Notes: generated from the letters alone by a model not told the origin. Shown: positions 12,389-24,639, numbered from the stretch's first letter. The stretch: 64,000 nucleotides of DNA from Pyrus communis (GCF_963583255.1 NC_084804.1:31970953-32034952), one strand, 5' to 3'. A program made the numbers and translations.

Positions 12389-12734
12389 GTATATTATAAT
12401 TTAATTTATACACAATAATTGATATTTAACTCTACTTTAACTAAATAAATAAAAATAACTAATTAAAATGTTTTTAAAAATAAATATAGAATAAAATAAA
12501 ACAAAAAAATAATAAAAGCATTTTAGTAATTATACTGATTTTTATTCCGATTCAGTTGAACTAGTAAACAACTTATATGAAGTCAGTTGAATTCCTATTC
12601 TGATTCCTGAATATTTAAGTAAACAACTTCAACAGAAACCCGATTCTGACTCCTCTTCATTCCAATTCCTCCTCAGTTCAATTTCTCCTCAATCCAATTT
12701 CTCTTATTTTGATTACGGTTACATAAACGAGCCA
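11733..12734. mobile_element. Non-autonomous TIR DNA transposon, about 1 kb (PIF/Harbinger-like candidate)
   Basis: The left end GGACGTGTTTACCAACTCG and the inverted right end TGGCTCGTTTATGTAACCG are imperfect inverted repeats that continue into the TAATC-type words next to them. TGA flanks both ends (11730-11732 and 12735-12737), a 3-bp target duplication of the TNA type. The interior has a (TA)n run at about 12333-12376 and no coding sequence of its own that I recognise. Confidence 0.5.
12333..12376. repeat. (TA)n microsatellite
   Basis: About 22 uninterrupted TA units followed by ATGT units, inside the TIR element at 11733-12734. It is likely to vary in length between individuals. Confidence 0.9.
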
Positions 12735-13094
12735 TGAAGGATAAGTTTGTTCTATATAAGGTAGCAGAAAGACAAAACACAAGGACGCTCAACTAACAGC
12801 ACAAAAAGACTTAAAGTCTTGTAGCCTACCTTTTCTAAGTTCCTTTTGTAGTTTAGCACATTTGCAATTGTATTTATGTTTTAAGCTCTAATACATTGCT
12901 TGTAGTGTTGATTTCTTTTAAGAAAACTTCATTCCAAAGCACTTCAGCAACTGGCAAATATAGGTGTAAACTTTCCTTATCTCTTGTGCTAAGTATTTCT
13001 TCAGGTTATTACTTTATTGTTGGATATTTTATAAGTATTAACATAATTTCCTTTATGTACTTACATTTTCAAGAATCATGAAGAAGAGTGCACT

Positions 13095-14582
13095 TTGAAT
13101 GGTTGCTCAAGCATAACCAATGCTTGGAGTGACCCAAAAAAAAAAAGCACAATAAATTTGTATGTCAATTGCAAGGAAGGCACACCATATTTGTTTGTTC
13201 TAAGGAATGCTCTAGTGAAGCACACACTGGGGAATACATATTTGAATATGTTGACAAGTGTGTTGAAAATTGGGCCTGAAAATGTAGTTCAAGCAGTGAC
13301 CGATAATGCTTTAACAATATGGCGATGGGCAACGTGATGAAGAAAAAGAGGCCAAACATATTTTGGACATCATGTGCCACTCACATTTTGAATCTCATGC
13401 TTCAAGGGATTGGTAATCTCCCTAAGTTCAAAGGAGTTACTGATAAAGTAAAGACTTTCACTATCTTCATTATGCACATCATAAAACTTTGGCATTGATG
13501 AGGAAGCATACGAAGAAAAGAGACATAGTGAGGCCTGGAGTCATTAGATTTGCAACTTTTTTTCTCACAATGCAAAACTTAAATGATAAAAAAAAAGACT
13601 TCGAAGATTATGGTTGCTGGTGATGAATGGGAACAATGCAAACATTCCAAGAGTACAAAGGGGAAAACGACATATGCTGTGAGTGCACATTTTTGGAATG
13701 GGGTCTCATTTTGCTTTAAAGTGTGTGAACCTTTATTTAAGGTACTTCGAATTTTGGATGGGGATACAAAGTCATCAATGAGGTTATTGTATGGAGAGCT
13801 ACAAAAAGTAAAGATGGAGATTAAAGAGGCATTCAAGAAAAATGAGGCCAACTATCAACCAATTCTTATTGATGGAAAAAATTAGTGAGCGGCTTGATAG
13901 TCCATTAGATTTGGCGGGTTACCTCTTGAACCCTTATTACTTCTTTAAAGATCAAAGCATATGATCCAATGTCATGGATGGGATTTTTGCTTGTGTTGAG
14001 AAGTTCTTCCCCGATAACTATAAGGTCCAAAACCAAGTGATAAATGTTGAGATGAATAAGTATAGAGGAAAAGAAAGTGGATTTGTTAGACATTTGCCTA
14101 AGATTGGATGCGTTGAGAATGATGACAACTATAATCCGGATATGAATATTGATTATTAAATTTAGCTTTACTACTTATTTTTCTTTACTAATTGTGTGCT
14201 TTTTTTCTTCCTTAGTTGCATGGTGATATAATTATGAAAAATGGTGTAACTAATTTGCAAAAGATGACTATAAAAATTCTCTCATTGATTACAAGCTCAT
14301 CAAGTTGTGAGAGAAATTTGAGCACACTTTAAGGGATACATACAAAGAAAATGAATAGACTAGATACAATAAGGTTAAATAATTTAGTCTATGTCTAATT
14401 CAATGCAAGGATCATGAACAAGAAGAAAAGAGAGAAGGAGACGAATGTGGACATACTACTTGCATGATAACTAGTATGGTGCAAGGGTGGATTGTGGATG
14501 GTGGTGATGAAGAACTTGAGTTTGGTTTGGGAATGTATGGAGAGACATCAGAGGTGGGTAGTTCCCTAGAGCCTAGGAGGAG

Positions 14583-14625
<43 letters not shown>

Positions 14626-14736
14626 GTATCAAATGAGGACACGAAAGAAGAAGAAAAAGATGATGAAGAAGCTGAATTTGAGTCCAACACGGAGATAGTC
14701 TTGGAGGGATATGGACAAGAAGACAGTGATGCCTAG
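13095..14736 (+). pseudogene. Decayed hAT transposase-like gene (DUF659 plus hAT C-terminal region)
   Basis: Fragments in several frames line up in the order of a plant DUF659/hAT transposase. First comes NAWSDPKKKSTINLYVNCKE and GPENVVQAVTDNA (13095-13337). A shifted frame then reads KKKRPNIFWTSCATHILNL near 13340-13400, followed by EWEQCKHSKSTKGK and SMRLLYGELQKVKMEIKEAF (13583-13885). Next is MDGIFACVEKFFPDNYK (13974-14159), and a dimerisation-type stretch with LITSSSSCERNLSTL near 14285-14330. An acidic C-terminal tail follows (14464-14736, many Glu and Asp). At least three frameshifts and several stops break it, so it cannot encode an active enzyme. No terminal inverted repeats could be set for the element. 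Intact relatives are transposases or domesticated zinc-finger proteins. Confidence 0.75.
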
Positions 14737-14968
14737 CTTTGCAACTTTGTAAGTATCTTATATTATTATATTTTCTTCTACTTCTATTTTTTCATTTCAT
14801 CATTCTTTTATTATCTTATCCATACTAGTATAGCTTTTTTTTTTTTTTTTTTTGATGAAATATCAATAGGCACTTATTTGCAATATATACAATAATTTAC
14901 TTAAATTTGCCTAGGCGCTAGGCCCCAGCTGGTCGCTCCTTGCGTCTTTTAAAATCTGATGTATGACA
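14737..14968. other. Spacer between the hAT relic and duplicated segment A
   Basis: A/T-rich DNA with a T run at about 14836-14853. Nothing else supportable is seen. Confidence 0.5.
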
Positions 14969-16159
14969 AAGGAATTTTATAAGTAATTCTCTTCATCTTT
15001 CTTTGTTATTGTATTGATTATAACCAACCGATATATAATTGAGATAACATATTGTATGTTATTTATTATTTTCTGTTGTGTATTTAAGTATTCAAATTAA
15101 ATTTATCTCAATGATATGTTCGAATCCCAACAAACAAACCATGCGAACTTAAATTTGAAAGAAAGCTATAGAGCATCTAATGTTTCCAGCATAGAATATT
15201 ACTAATGCATGCTCATAAGGAGAAAAATGGGAGAAAGAAAGGATGAACATTGCCAAAAATATAAGCCCCTCCAAAAGCCAGTTGCTTGAAATTTTATTAG
15301 CACCTCCAAAAGAGTGCTATTTTTTTTATTAGCACCTATCACCAATATAGGCGTAATGGCAATTCAAAAAGAAACACTTTGTGGAGCTTTAAGAGCAAAA
15401 GACCCTTGAATCCATAGCTCTAGCATAACTATTCTGGAATCAGCGAGCATGTCATTCTCAAGTTGCCAAAAATAAGCCTTTACATCACCTCAAGCAATCC
15501 TCCTCCATATTCTATTTTTGAACCACCAAAGCCAAATCTCTTAAAACATCAATCTCAAGCTATTACACATCACTAATCAATTAGAAAACGCTTTCCTTGG
15601 TATCTCATATTGATGGAAAGAAAGACCTTGAATGAGCTTATAAGTAAGTTGAGTTATTCTCCATATTGACAATTGCTTTTATGATGGAACGTCAACTTTC
15701 TTAAATAAAAATGCACGCTTTTCACTCTGCAACCAATCTTTTTACACCGGAAACTATACTAACTTCCCTCTCTTAACTCTTATAGCACTTTCATTTTGAA
15801 AACTATATATTAAACTCATCTAAGAAGGGGGTGTTGAAGATCTTGGAGAGAGAAAAATAATGCATCCAAGCTTCCATCCAAGGGTGTCTGAATTTGGTCG
15901 AAAAAGGCAAAAATACCATTAGACTTGAAAAAATTGTAGAGGCTCAATTCACCTCGTACCGGGGCTTTCAAGGTTAATTATATACTCAATGTCATGTTGT
16001 ATATGAGGGCGAGATGAAGTGAATAGGGTTGTCTTCATTGGAGCTTCGTTGGATTTTGGCTGGATTAGCGGGAGTATGCATTCAAGAACTTAACGTTTTC
16101 AACGTGGAGAGGGAAAGTGGTGGCAGAAATAGTTGTTGGCTATATATAGTTGTTGGGGC

Positions 16160-16353
16160 TAGACATATCATTTTATACTCAACCCATTAATCCAACTTGA
16201 TTCACCCGTTAAAATTAGTATTTAGGTGAATGCTTAACTGATCGGGTTGTTATCTAGTAAACTCGTTAAATAACGAGTCACTTTAGATCAAACCATGAAA
16301 CATATCAGCACCCATTATTGAGGGTGTCTTGCGTAATTTCAATGAAGGCTTCA

Positions 16354-16392
<39 letters not shown>

Positions 16393-17772
16393 CAACCTCG
16401 TTGACTCTTCGTCTCACACTCTTGTTTTGCTCTCTAGTCTCTATCAACTCTTCCTCCACTTCGTTATTTGGCAAAGGTCACTCACCTTTTCAACCTCTCT
16501 CTTTTGTGAAGCTCTGTTACTCAATATCTTTCTGTTTCTGGTGCTTTTGAGAGGCAGCTGGCTGTCCTGTTCTCTGTTTTGCCTACTATCAGTATCAATT
16601 GAAAGTTTAAAACCTTCGGAGTCTGTGTTTCGTTTCTTTGCAGCTTAGTTTGTTTTCTTGGCAGCTTGGCTTGTTTTCTTTTGTCTTGTATTGGCTTGTT
16701 CTTTGATTATTTGAATTCAAATGAAATTGGTAAGTTTTTCAATTAATTGAGTAGTTTTTTAACATTTACTTGCCCATCTGGGTAAATTTTCCAGACGAGA
16801 TGAATATGTTGTACCTGAACTCAAAAATTGTAGTTGAGATCCTTCGGTCTATACTACTATAGATGGTAGACTGATAGTTACTATGGTTTTGATTAGTGTT
16901 GGGTTGTAACTTGATTACAAGGTTTTATCATACAACTATTGCCAATTGTAACTTTTCAGCAGTGGTGGATCCAACATTTCAAGATCGGGGGTTCCAAGAT
17001 AAAAGTTCAAAAAAAAAAAAAAAAAAATATTAGACTAGTTTGGTTCCATAGCACTATTTTTTATTGAATTTGGTTCATTGAATAATTAAAATTAATCAAC
17101 CACATCAAGTGGCCAAGTGGTAAGTGCACGGATTTTGGCTCTTTAAATACAGGGAGGTCTCGGGTTCAAGGCTCCAAGCTAGTGAGTCTGCTTGACTGTG
17201 GCCATGAGAAAGCTGAAATGCCTCTGTGAGTCTTCTAGGCCCCTAGAAAGGGGTGGATAACCATGGCTTACCACTAGTTGTCCCGCTTTACAAAGATGAA
17301 ATTTGTTAATGTAACATATATATTACAATTGGGAGTTGAGACTAACAAAAATTAGAAACCTCTTCTTCTTCTTTGTGAGCACTGCTGCATGCACATCTAT
17401 GGAGGCAACAAACCTCTTCGCTGCACGTGCCCAAATTGTTAGAGGGTCCCGAAGGTTGATTACAAGTGTTTCTTCAGGCTTCCGGAGGATCCCAGGACCT
17501 CCCGGGTCCCTATATGGATCCGTCCATGCTTGTAAGACATATCAACTTTGCATTTGGATACTTTTAAATGTGTTGGACCTCCATACTTGAAATCATGATT
17601 ACACATTACAAAAAGAAATTGTTATTGGGTGTTAACCCGGTGACTCACTAGTTTAACGGGTTGGATTTGGATGACCCATTAGTTTAAGGGATGAGTGTGG
17701 GTGACCCGTTAACTTAACAGGTCAAGTGAAACCCGACCAAAACCCAATAAACCCAACCTGTTCATAGGTCTA
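16160..17772. mobile_element. Non-autonomous hAT-like transposon, private to segment A
   Basis: The left end TAGACATATC and the inverted right end TAGACCTATGAACAGG match at the tips. The flanks GTTGGGGC and GTTCGAGC agree at 6 of 8 positions, consistent with an old 8-bp hAT target duplication. The equivalent point in segment B (near 30260) runs straight from GTTGTTGGGGCC into TTGAGAAAAAG without the element. Subterminal ACCCG and CGGGT words are frequent, as in many plant hAT elements. An A run (16356-16390) and a SINE-like sequence (17088-17300) lie inside. No transposase frame is seen. Confidence 0.6.
17088..17300 (+). repeat. tRNA-derived SINE-like sequence
   Basis: An A-box-like TGGCCAAGTGG near 17113 is followed about 50 bases later by a B-box-like GGTTCAAGGCT near 17164, the internal RNA polymerase III promoter layout. 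About 120 bases of non-tRNA body and an AT-rich tail follow. It cannot fold as a complete tRNA gene, so a SINE or SINE fragment is the better reading. No target duplication was identified. Confidence 0.5.
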
Positions 17773-17824
17773 GTTCGAGCCATTGAGAAAAAGAAAGAGA
17801 AAGCTGTACAGCTTTATATAGTTA

Positions 17825-17825
<1 letters not shown>

Positions 17826-17862
<37 letters not shown>
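17826..17862. repeat. (TA)n microsatellite
   Basis: An uninterrupted TA run within segment A. It is not present at this length in segment B (about 30300). A shorter second run lies at about 18264-18284. Confidence 0.85.
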
Positions 17863-17866
<4 letters not shown>

Positions 17867-19041
17867 TTGGAAAATAGATCACGGCTCATGGAACGATCCA
17901 TATTAGAGCCAATAATAGAAGATCGAATTAATTAAGATCAAACTTTTTATAATCTTCTTAACATTACTCTTTAACAAATGCTTTAATGTTCCTACGTACA
18001 TCCTCTCAAAGCACTCAATTTGGCCTAACGATAGTCTCTATATTTACCCCTCTAATTTTGCGATCGAGTCTCTCTACCTTTGCATGTGTGCGCGTATTTT
18101 ATTATTAGCAGCAACTTGTTCCGCGTAGAATATGTCAATTTGTTAAAAACACATTAATTAATAGAGTTATCGTGATCTAATTAGCTGCGATGATAGATTA
18201 GAGAAAATATAATATGAGATTAGGTGGTGACAATGAGTTGAATACAATTCATCCGACATTCATATATATATATATATATATATATTCTTTGATAGAGTAT
18301 GTTGACATAGCTGTTAAGTAGGAGTCGTTACATATGTTAGCCGGATTTGAGTTCCCACTTCCCACTGGTCATACTTTTGCTTTGAATGGATAAAAAAAAT
18401 GAAGCATCTGCACTAGTAAATTCCAGAGTCTATTGTTTGTGAAGGCCGTTCCCACAGAAAGACCAAACACACAATTTTTTTTTTAATCTTTTATTTATCT
18501 ATGAGGGCTCTTTATCCATTTATTCTAAGTTATAGTGGGACATGGAACTTAACTCAAGACTTTGAGTTTAAAAATGAATGTTCTTAATCAACTAAATTAT
18601 AGATTTGTTATTTTTTTTAAGGTATTTGTTTTATTTTAAAAAGACAAAATTTTAAATTACTTTAATTCATATGGAGAGGAAATCGAACATAGAGTGCCAC
18701 GTGACATGATAGGCATGTTGATTATTTGCCAATAATATTAAGATTTAGTAGTATTCCTCTTTATTTATAAGGAGAAAGTGACTGACACAGCGGAATATAT
18801 GAGAAAATAGAAAGAAATTCCATCTAGAATCCACTAGCAAGCCCTAGAGTCCACTAGGAAAATAAAGAAAAAAAAAACTCACGTTTATTGAATAATTGTT
18901 GAAAGATAACAATTCCAACACCTAAGAGGTTTAAATATTATGCGTCCTAAACATAAATTCAAACTGTAGAAGGACACAACGTTCAAATAGGAAATAACAT
19001 GAACAGTTAACAAAGCACTGAAAGTATTCCTAAAACTTTAC

Positions 19042-19944
19042 GGGTGCGTTTGTTTGATGTTATTAAGTGCAACTGGCTTGAGTGGGACTACAGTCCCATG
19101 TTTGGCGCAGGTTGGGATTAAAGTAAATGAGACTAGCCGAGACTCGCTTAGACTACAGCCTTCACTAACGCATCACTACGAATCCCGTGCTCCAGCATGG
19201 GATTGCTAAGACCCCCTATAATCCTGTCTTCTGCATCATCAGCTACTGCGCGCCCCATCTCCCAAATCAACCTCGTCACCAACTCCAACACCTCGCCAAC
19301 GCCTCGTGCTGGAAATTTTCTTGCCCGTAGATTTCCAATATATTGAGAAAAAACCCAAAAACCCTAGATCCCCAAATCGAAATCTAAAATATGAACAAAC
19401 AGAAATCGCAGTCCAACACGTCAAGAAGATGTTCAGCTTGAAGAGATTGGGGCATTTGTAATTGAATTGATCACTTCAAAATGATGTTTAGCTGTGCTCT
19501 GTCAACATCTATTCCTTGTCTTCTTTATATCCTTATCTGAACCTTGTCTCGAAATTGACCATAGTTATCCTTCAGAACATCTACAAACAAATTACTAACA
19601 CATCTTGAAGAGATTGGGGCTTTTGCAACTGAATCGCACTAGATGATTGGATTCCATTGAAGAGATTGGAGACGGTGGTTGGGATTTTTGGAAGCGGAGA
19701 AAAGAAAAGGTTAATATCAGTGAAGAAGAGCAGAGAATAGCTTTTGTGAATGCAAAGAGATAAAAAAAAAAAATGAAATAAAAAGTTATAAAAGTGAATA
19801 AAAAATAGCAAAATATTTAATCTGTCAATTTAGTCCGGCACTGCACTAAACACTTCACTATCTTGCTTAGTCCAAGCCAAGCCATTCCAACTTAGTCCCT
19901 AAAGCTCGCCTAGTCCGATATAGTCCGTTGCAACAAACGCACCC
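19042..19944. mobile_element. Complete TIR transposon of the GGGTGCGTTTGTT family, private to segment A
   Basis: The left end GGGTGCGTTTGTTTGATG and right end CAACAAACGCACCC are inverted copies. TAC occurs on both sides (19039-19041 and 19945-19947). The subterminal parts contain many AGTCC/GGACT words. The interior holds no recognisable gene. Relatives in the window are the fragment at 1-209 and the reversed end at 39871 onward, both flanked by TTA. The family is probably PIF/Harbinger-like and non-autonomous. Confidence 0.75.
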
Positions 19945-20438
19945 TACGTGTTGTATGAGATGGTAAACGAAAGATTTGGCCAAAATTGCCCCTATATCAC
20001 AAGCAAAGTTGTTTAGTATTGTTTCTCGTGTCATTCTCATTCAAAACGACATATTTTACGCCCAGGACGGTCACTGAGATTTCAGAGGTCCTATGCGAAA
20101 TTTATCAAAATGGTCCCTCCTTAAGATAATTTTTCAAAAAAAGTAGGACAATGTAATGATGTTAGAAAACAATAACTTAAATCAGTAGGACTGCCTCTTG
20201 TAAGTTTACATCAATAGGGCTGAATTGGATTCAACTCTTACAAATTGCGAGTTTAATACTTAATTATTGCTAACGAATTATTTATCACATTGTATCGTAT
20301 GAAACCTAATTATTTATTGGATAAATTGTTTTGGGTCAATGAGAACCACAGATTAATTGATTGTGAAGGAACTGACAAAGTCCATGCATGAACGATCTAT
20401 TTAATGGGAGGGGAGGGAAGAAGAAACTAAAGTAAATC

Positions 20439-20766
20439 ATGGAAGAGATCATAAACACAAAACTGGAAAAATCATCGACGATAGTGTCAACACAGGAGGA
20501 GATGATGAGCAGTACTACTGATGATGTGGAAGTAGTTGTATTCGATGCTTATTACAAGCCCAAGCCTCGTAGTTCATTCCTTGAAACAACAATAAGAGCT
20601 CTTTTCAAGTGTTTCGGTGCGGAGAGGATAGAACAAGTTGCAGAGTGCCCAGGTAAAACTACAGAAACTCCCGTTGCAGATACGCCAGTTTCCAATGATC
20701 CACCCGTAAATCCAGAAGCTGCTCCTACTCCTCCTGTTGAAACAGACCCGGTGAGTTCGGTACGGT

Positions 20767-20847
<81 letters not shown>

Positions 20848-20950
20848 TTGAAATAATGTCCTAATTAATTAATTATGTATTACACAGGAAGTTCCTATCC
20901 TTAAAAGTAGGCCAGGCCTATCTGACGGGTCTGGTGGTAAGATTAACTAG
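20439..20950 (+). CDS. Plant elicitor peptide precursor (PROPEP-like), copy A, two exons
   Basis: Exon 1 is 20439-20759 and exon 2 is 20888-20950, giving 127 residues. Exon 1 contains the segment FLETTIRALFKCFGAERIEQ (residues about 47-66), which resembles the amphipathic basic stretch of Arabidopsis PROPEPs. An acidic and Pro-rich spacer follows (PVADTPVSNDPPVNPEAAP). Exon 2 encodes EVPILKSRPGLSDGSGGKIN and the stop; the ending Arg-Pro-Gly ... Asn at the very C terminus is the pattern of Pep danger peptides. The acceptor is CACAG/GAA, phase 0. Two donors are possible: GTGAGT at 20751 or GTACGG at 20760. The second is preferred because the paralogue at 33445 keeps only that one. Known PROPEPs are cytosolic or vacuole-associated, lack a signal peptide (none here) and are cleaved on damage. 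The assignment rests on pattern and gene structure. Confidence 0.75.
20767..20840 (+). repeat. (CT)n microsatellite at the start of the PROPEP copy A intron
   Basis: About 70 bases of CT in the sense orientation, starting 7 bases after the splice donor. Shorter tracts stand at the same place in the paralogues at 23328, 33445 and 47583. Translated as an exon it would give a Ser-Leu run, which explains the long apparent reading frame here. Confidence 0.9.
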
Positions 20951-21268
20951 AGTCCCAAGGGCCTAACTCAAATGGATTGATGAGCTGCAGCCTGCTACAT
21001 GCAAATTAATTGTCCGCGCACGTATTGTAATACTGGAGAAATTATGTAGACAGCAGACACTGTTTATCTGTATTTCTATCAATTATAAATTTTCTTTCTG
21101 CATTTGGTTTGTTGGATTATGTAGTCCTTTTCCTGTACTCCGACAAGAAGTGCATTAATAAGTTTGTACGTACAAGGCATGATCATGCGATGCAGTGCAT
21201 ATGTAAAGTAATGTGTTGATTTGTTTAGTTACAGAATAAAAGAATTCAAGGGAGGTTTGAGATTAAAT

Positions 21269-23327
21269 TATCATTTTTTCATTTTAAATACTAATTAAGG
21301 GTATCAATCAATTAGTATTTTGGATTAGATACCCATTTAATGACATGTCGCACAAGAAACTAATATAACTAAATCCCAATGTTAGTTATTTCGTTATCTT
21401 GTCACCCATACAATGGCAAAAATATCCTCATTTAGTTTTTAGTTTGCAAATCCTCAAATTTGTATGTTGCCAATTTTCATTCATATTTATATATTCAAGA
21501 ATTTGGATAAGAGCAGAAAAAGAGGGTGTTAGGTAGTTAACATCCGGCAATCCGTTTCAATGTCACCCTATAATTTATATATTCGAATGTATAACTCCAA
21601 TGCAAAGTCATAAATATTTAATAAACCTCCAAACCCGAAAAGTTGTAAAATTTTCGTATGTGCACAACATAATGTTCAATTTTAAAAAATATTTGTTTTT
21701 ATTACATGCGAGGAAAACATATACATATCATGTTGAAAATTAACTGGCCACCCCCCCCCCCCCCCCAAAACAAAAAAAAGAAAAAAAAAACATGTATGTA
21801 TACTACCCCTTATTGTGGAATTGAAAATAAAAATGAAGTTTTAACGAAATGTCCACGGTACTATTCACTTTAACAAAAAACCACATTTTTACACTAAAAA
21901 GTTAAACCTAGTACTATTCATTTTATCCTTTATTTTGTCCTTATCGTTAAAACTCAAAGTTTTCAAGTCATTTTCATTAGTTTTCCTAAATAAAAATGGT
22001 TACAAAAGGTATAGAAATGTTATGCTTTAGCAATACTCAATAAATGTTATGCTTTAGCAATACTCAATATTACACACTTGCGGCCACATAAATAACCTCT
22101 ATGTAGTCCTAAAAAATTATGGCGCCTCTTTTTTCCAACGCTACATCTTGACATGCTCTCTAGTAGGATAACTAAATTTGAATTGCTATTAACATTACGA
22201 CTATACACAAGTTTTATTCTATAAATGATATTGATCGACTATTAACGATAACTTTACTTTTTGGACCATATATAATAAATCTCACAAATTAGTCTAGCGC
22301 GTAGAACTGATGCTTTGGCTTACACCCAAGTACTTCTTTTAGTACATAAAACGATATTAAAAAATACTTTGATTAATTTAGAGGATGGGAACTTGCATGT
22401 AAGAGACTAAGAGAGCTTGCTCTCACCAACTAACCTAAACCACATATTATATATTATATAAATGCATAATAATAGTGGAAAACATGGACATTTAATCACA
22501 GAGTTCAAACTGCAAGCCAAACGAAATTAGTGAAGACATGACAAATATATAACAATGTCTCTCTAGAGGCTAACTGTCAAATTTGAATTGAAGATTTTCT
22601 GTGATTGGAGATCAATATCCAAAAATAGTGCTGCACAACGCTTCTCTACTTAATGAACCGTAGTCGGTGCTAAAGGCCTCGTTCTCCAGTATTGGTTTTA
22701 TATATCTCAATTCCAGTCAATGCATGCTCGAGAACCGGTCCCCTCTTTTCTCATGTTTATATATTCAAACCTTCGTTGAAGTTTGATCCTCAATAATCCT
22801 TTGCGCAGAAGACAAAACGAGAAAGTCGCCAGTTAATGTCATTCTTCTCCGGTCGACTTATTCCGAAAAAAAATAATTTATTATGTATAAACTATGTACC
22901 CACATGCATTTTTATATCCGAAAAAGAATACGCTGATTAATTTGGATTCGCACTGCCATTGGTCGTATACTTTGTTCTTCCAGAGGAATGAAGTCCAATC
23001 AACATTACCCCACATGCATCATGCATGCATACACTTACCAATATATATGACCAGAAACCACAATTTTATAGCAAAATCATAAAACCAATCATCTGGTGCC
23101 AATGGTATACAACATTTAATAGGATATTGTACCCAACTACTTCTGCAAGGTTTGTATGTATGTATTTGGCCTTTTGCTCTATGTGCTGGTTGGTTCATAG
23201 TATTTGACACTTGCAAAAACTGAAGTCATGCTACCCTTTTATCGTTGTATAAGAAAGTAAAAAAGAGAAAGGGAGACGAATCACAAGTATATGTTTAACG
23301 AGATATTGGGGAGCAGGGAAGAAGAAA
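21269..23327. other. AT-rich intergenic DNA between PROPEP copies A and C
   Basis: No gene is supported. It contains a C run (about 21750-21766) and a MITE-like stretch at about 21830-21990 (next entry). A 23-base direct repeat (AATGTTATGCTTTAGCAATACT type) occurs at about 22016-22062. Confidence 0.55.
21830..21990. mobile_element. MITE (GGTACTATTCAC family)
   Basis: The words ACGGTACTATTCACTTTAAC, AAAACCACATTTTTACACT and GTCATTTTCATTAGTTTTCC recur in diverged form at about 41935-42085 and 44930-45070. The family is small, non-coding and abundant in apple-like genomes as far as I know. Limits are approximate. Confidence 0.55.
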
Positions 23328-23492
23328 ATGGAAGAGTACTCATCATCAACAAAAAAATCAAGAGAGAAGATACTGGATGTTTACAATAAGAAACCATGCT
23401 GCAATTTCTTTGAAGCAGTGAGGGAACTTTTCAAATTTGGGTGTTGAGGCTTCTTCTTCACCTGCAGAAACCTCAGTGATTAATTTCTCCCT

Positions 23493-23542
<50 letters not shown>

Positions 23543-23641
23543 GGCAATTTTCTCATGCTGTTGTATACTTGCATGCAGCGCGTAATCGTATGTGCGGACA
23601 ACCCGCCTTTAAGCACAGGGAGTGGTGGTCATATTAACTGA
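23328..23641 (+). pseudogene. PROPEP-like gene, copy C, with a frameshift in exon 1
   Basis: The start MEEYSSSTKKSREKILDVYN and the segment NFFEAVRELFKFG match the layout of copy A. The frame then meets TGA at 23445 (39 codons). A second frame continues the expected protein from about 23437 with GVEASSSPAETS up to a phase-0 donor GTGATT near 23473, so a small indel (2 bases missing relative to the paralogues, or 1 extra) lies near 23433-23440. Exon 2 (23579-23641, after GCATGCAG) is intact and ends RVIVCADNPPLSTGSGGHIN plus TGA; its 63-base length equals exon 2 of copy A. The upstream leader also resembles copy A (AACGA..TATT..GGGA..GGGAAGAAGAAA). It may be a recent pseudogene or a sequencing error. 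The last-exon peptide is conserved, which argues that decay is recent or the error real. Confidence 0.65.
23487..23540 (+). repeat. (CT)n microsatellite in the PROPEP copy C intron
   Basis: A sense-strand CT tract shortly after the presumed splice donor, in the same position as in the other three copies. Confidence 0.85.
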
Positions 23642-24639
23642 GCCTGCATGCATATGCTACGGACAATCTACTATATCTATAGTGGAATACTTAATTAAGC
23701 CAAAGTTTTCAATCAGTTTGTTAAAGTTTTATCTTTTTACATTAGTGAGGAGTATTAAACCCCTTTTAAAGCAATGTTAGAGAACCCACACTGTATCATG
23801 TCTCAAACATTTTCTTTTCATATAAAATAATGTCAGTCATGTCACCAATTTAATCTTTCTATTATTTAAATAAATTAAAATTCTATTTGTGAGAAATATT
23901 TATATCAAAATACAAAATAATACAAACTAAAAAAATTCAAAAATTCCCTTCTCCATGCACTTGCATGTGAACAGTTGGCTAGTTACTACGTACTTTGATT
24001 AAATAGAAGAGCTTGGCTCCTTAATTTTGAGGAGTTCCTCTTCAAAATATTTATTAATCGGTCATCTACAGAACTTCGTACTTATGATTGAAACTGTTCA
24101 TATTATAATTTACTATATGTAAAGAACATTTTTGCAATAAATCATTTAAAACTAAGATCGTTTTGTCAATCAATTGTAGCAAATAGATAGACGGTTCATA
24201 AAAATTTTACCAAATCTGTCTATATGTTTTTATACAGTTCGATGACTAATTAAACAATCTTAGTTTTGACTGATTCTTTGTAGAGATGATTATAATATAA
24301 ACTAGTTCAATCATATACAAAAAATTCTATGAATAGACAACAAAATATTTTAAGCAGGAGTTCCTCCACAATCCTTGAGGAGGCAAGTCTTTCCTCTTAA
24401 TGAATAAATTTAATAGAAAACTAGATTTTAATTCTTAAATAAGATGAAGTTTAGAAAAATGTCGTATACAAGATTAAAAATTGATTTTAGTCCCTAGACT
24501 CTATTTAATGCCAGCATATTAAATGTCTCTCTCTTTTTTTATTTATAATTTTATGGTGTTCATAAATTAGATTTTATGAAAATATTATAAATTTTAATTC
24601 TCAGTATGGTTAGTATCTTATATAAGAAAATATTTTCAT
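23642..24639. other. AT-rich intergenic DNA with an inverted-repeat MITE-like stretch
   Basis: Between about 24030 and 24370 the left part (GTTCATATTATAATTTA, AAAACTAAGATCGTTTTGTC) is mirrored on the right (AATCTTAGTTTTGACTG, ATTATAATATAAAC). The same family recurs at about 41530-41815, 44540-44770 and in part at 58390-58540. No gene is supported. Confidence 0.5.

Larger units (their letters stand above)
14969..21268 (+). repeat. Duplicated segment, copy A (partner at 26611-34186)
   Basis: Blocks of this segment recur in the same order and orientation at 26611-34186. Examples are 14970-15600 with 26611-27385, 15705-16158 with 29770-30260, 17786-18000 with 30270-30390 and 31745-31800, 18000-19035 with 31800-32905, and 20000-21268 with 32915-34186. 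Copies differ by many substitutions and by private insertions. Copy A alone has the hAT-like element 16160-17772 and the TIR element 19042-19944. Each copy carries one elicitor-peptide precursor gene at its right end. Confidence 0.85.

Noticed and set aside
17105..17180. A tRNA gene
   Set aside because: A- and B-box-like words are present but no acceptor or anticodon stem can be built; a SINE is the better reading.
20750..20864. Continuation of PROPEP copy A through the Ser-Leu run as one exon
   Set aside because: The run is the (CT)n tract of the intron; the paralogues and the conserved exon 2 with a good acceptor support splicing.
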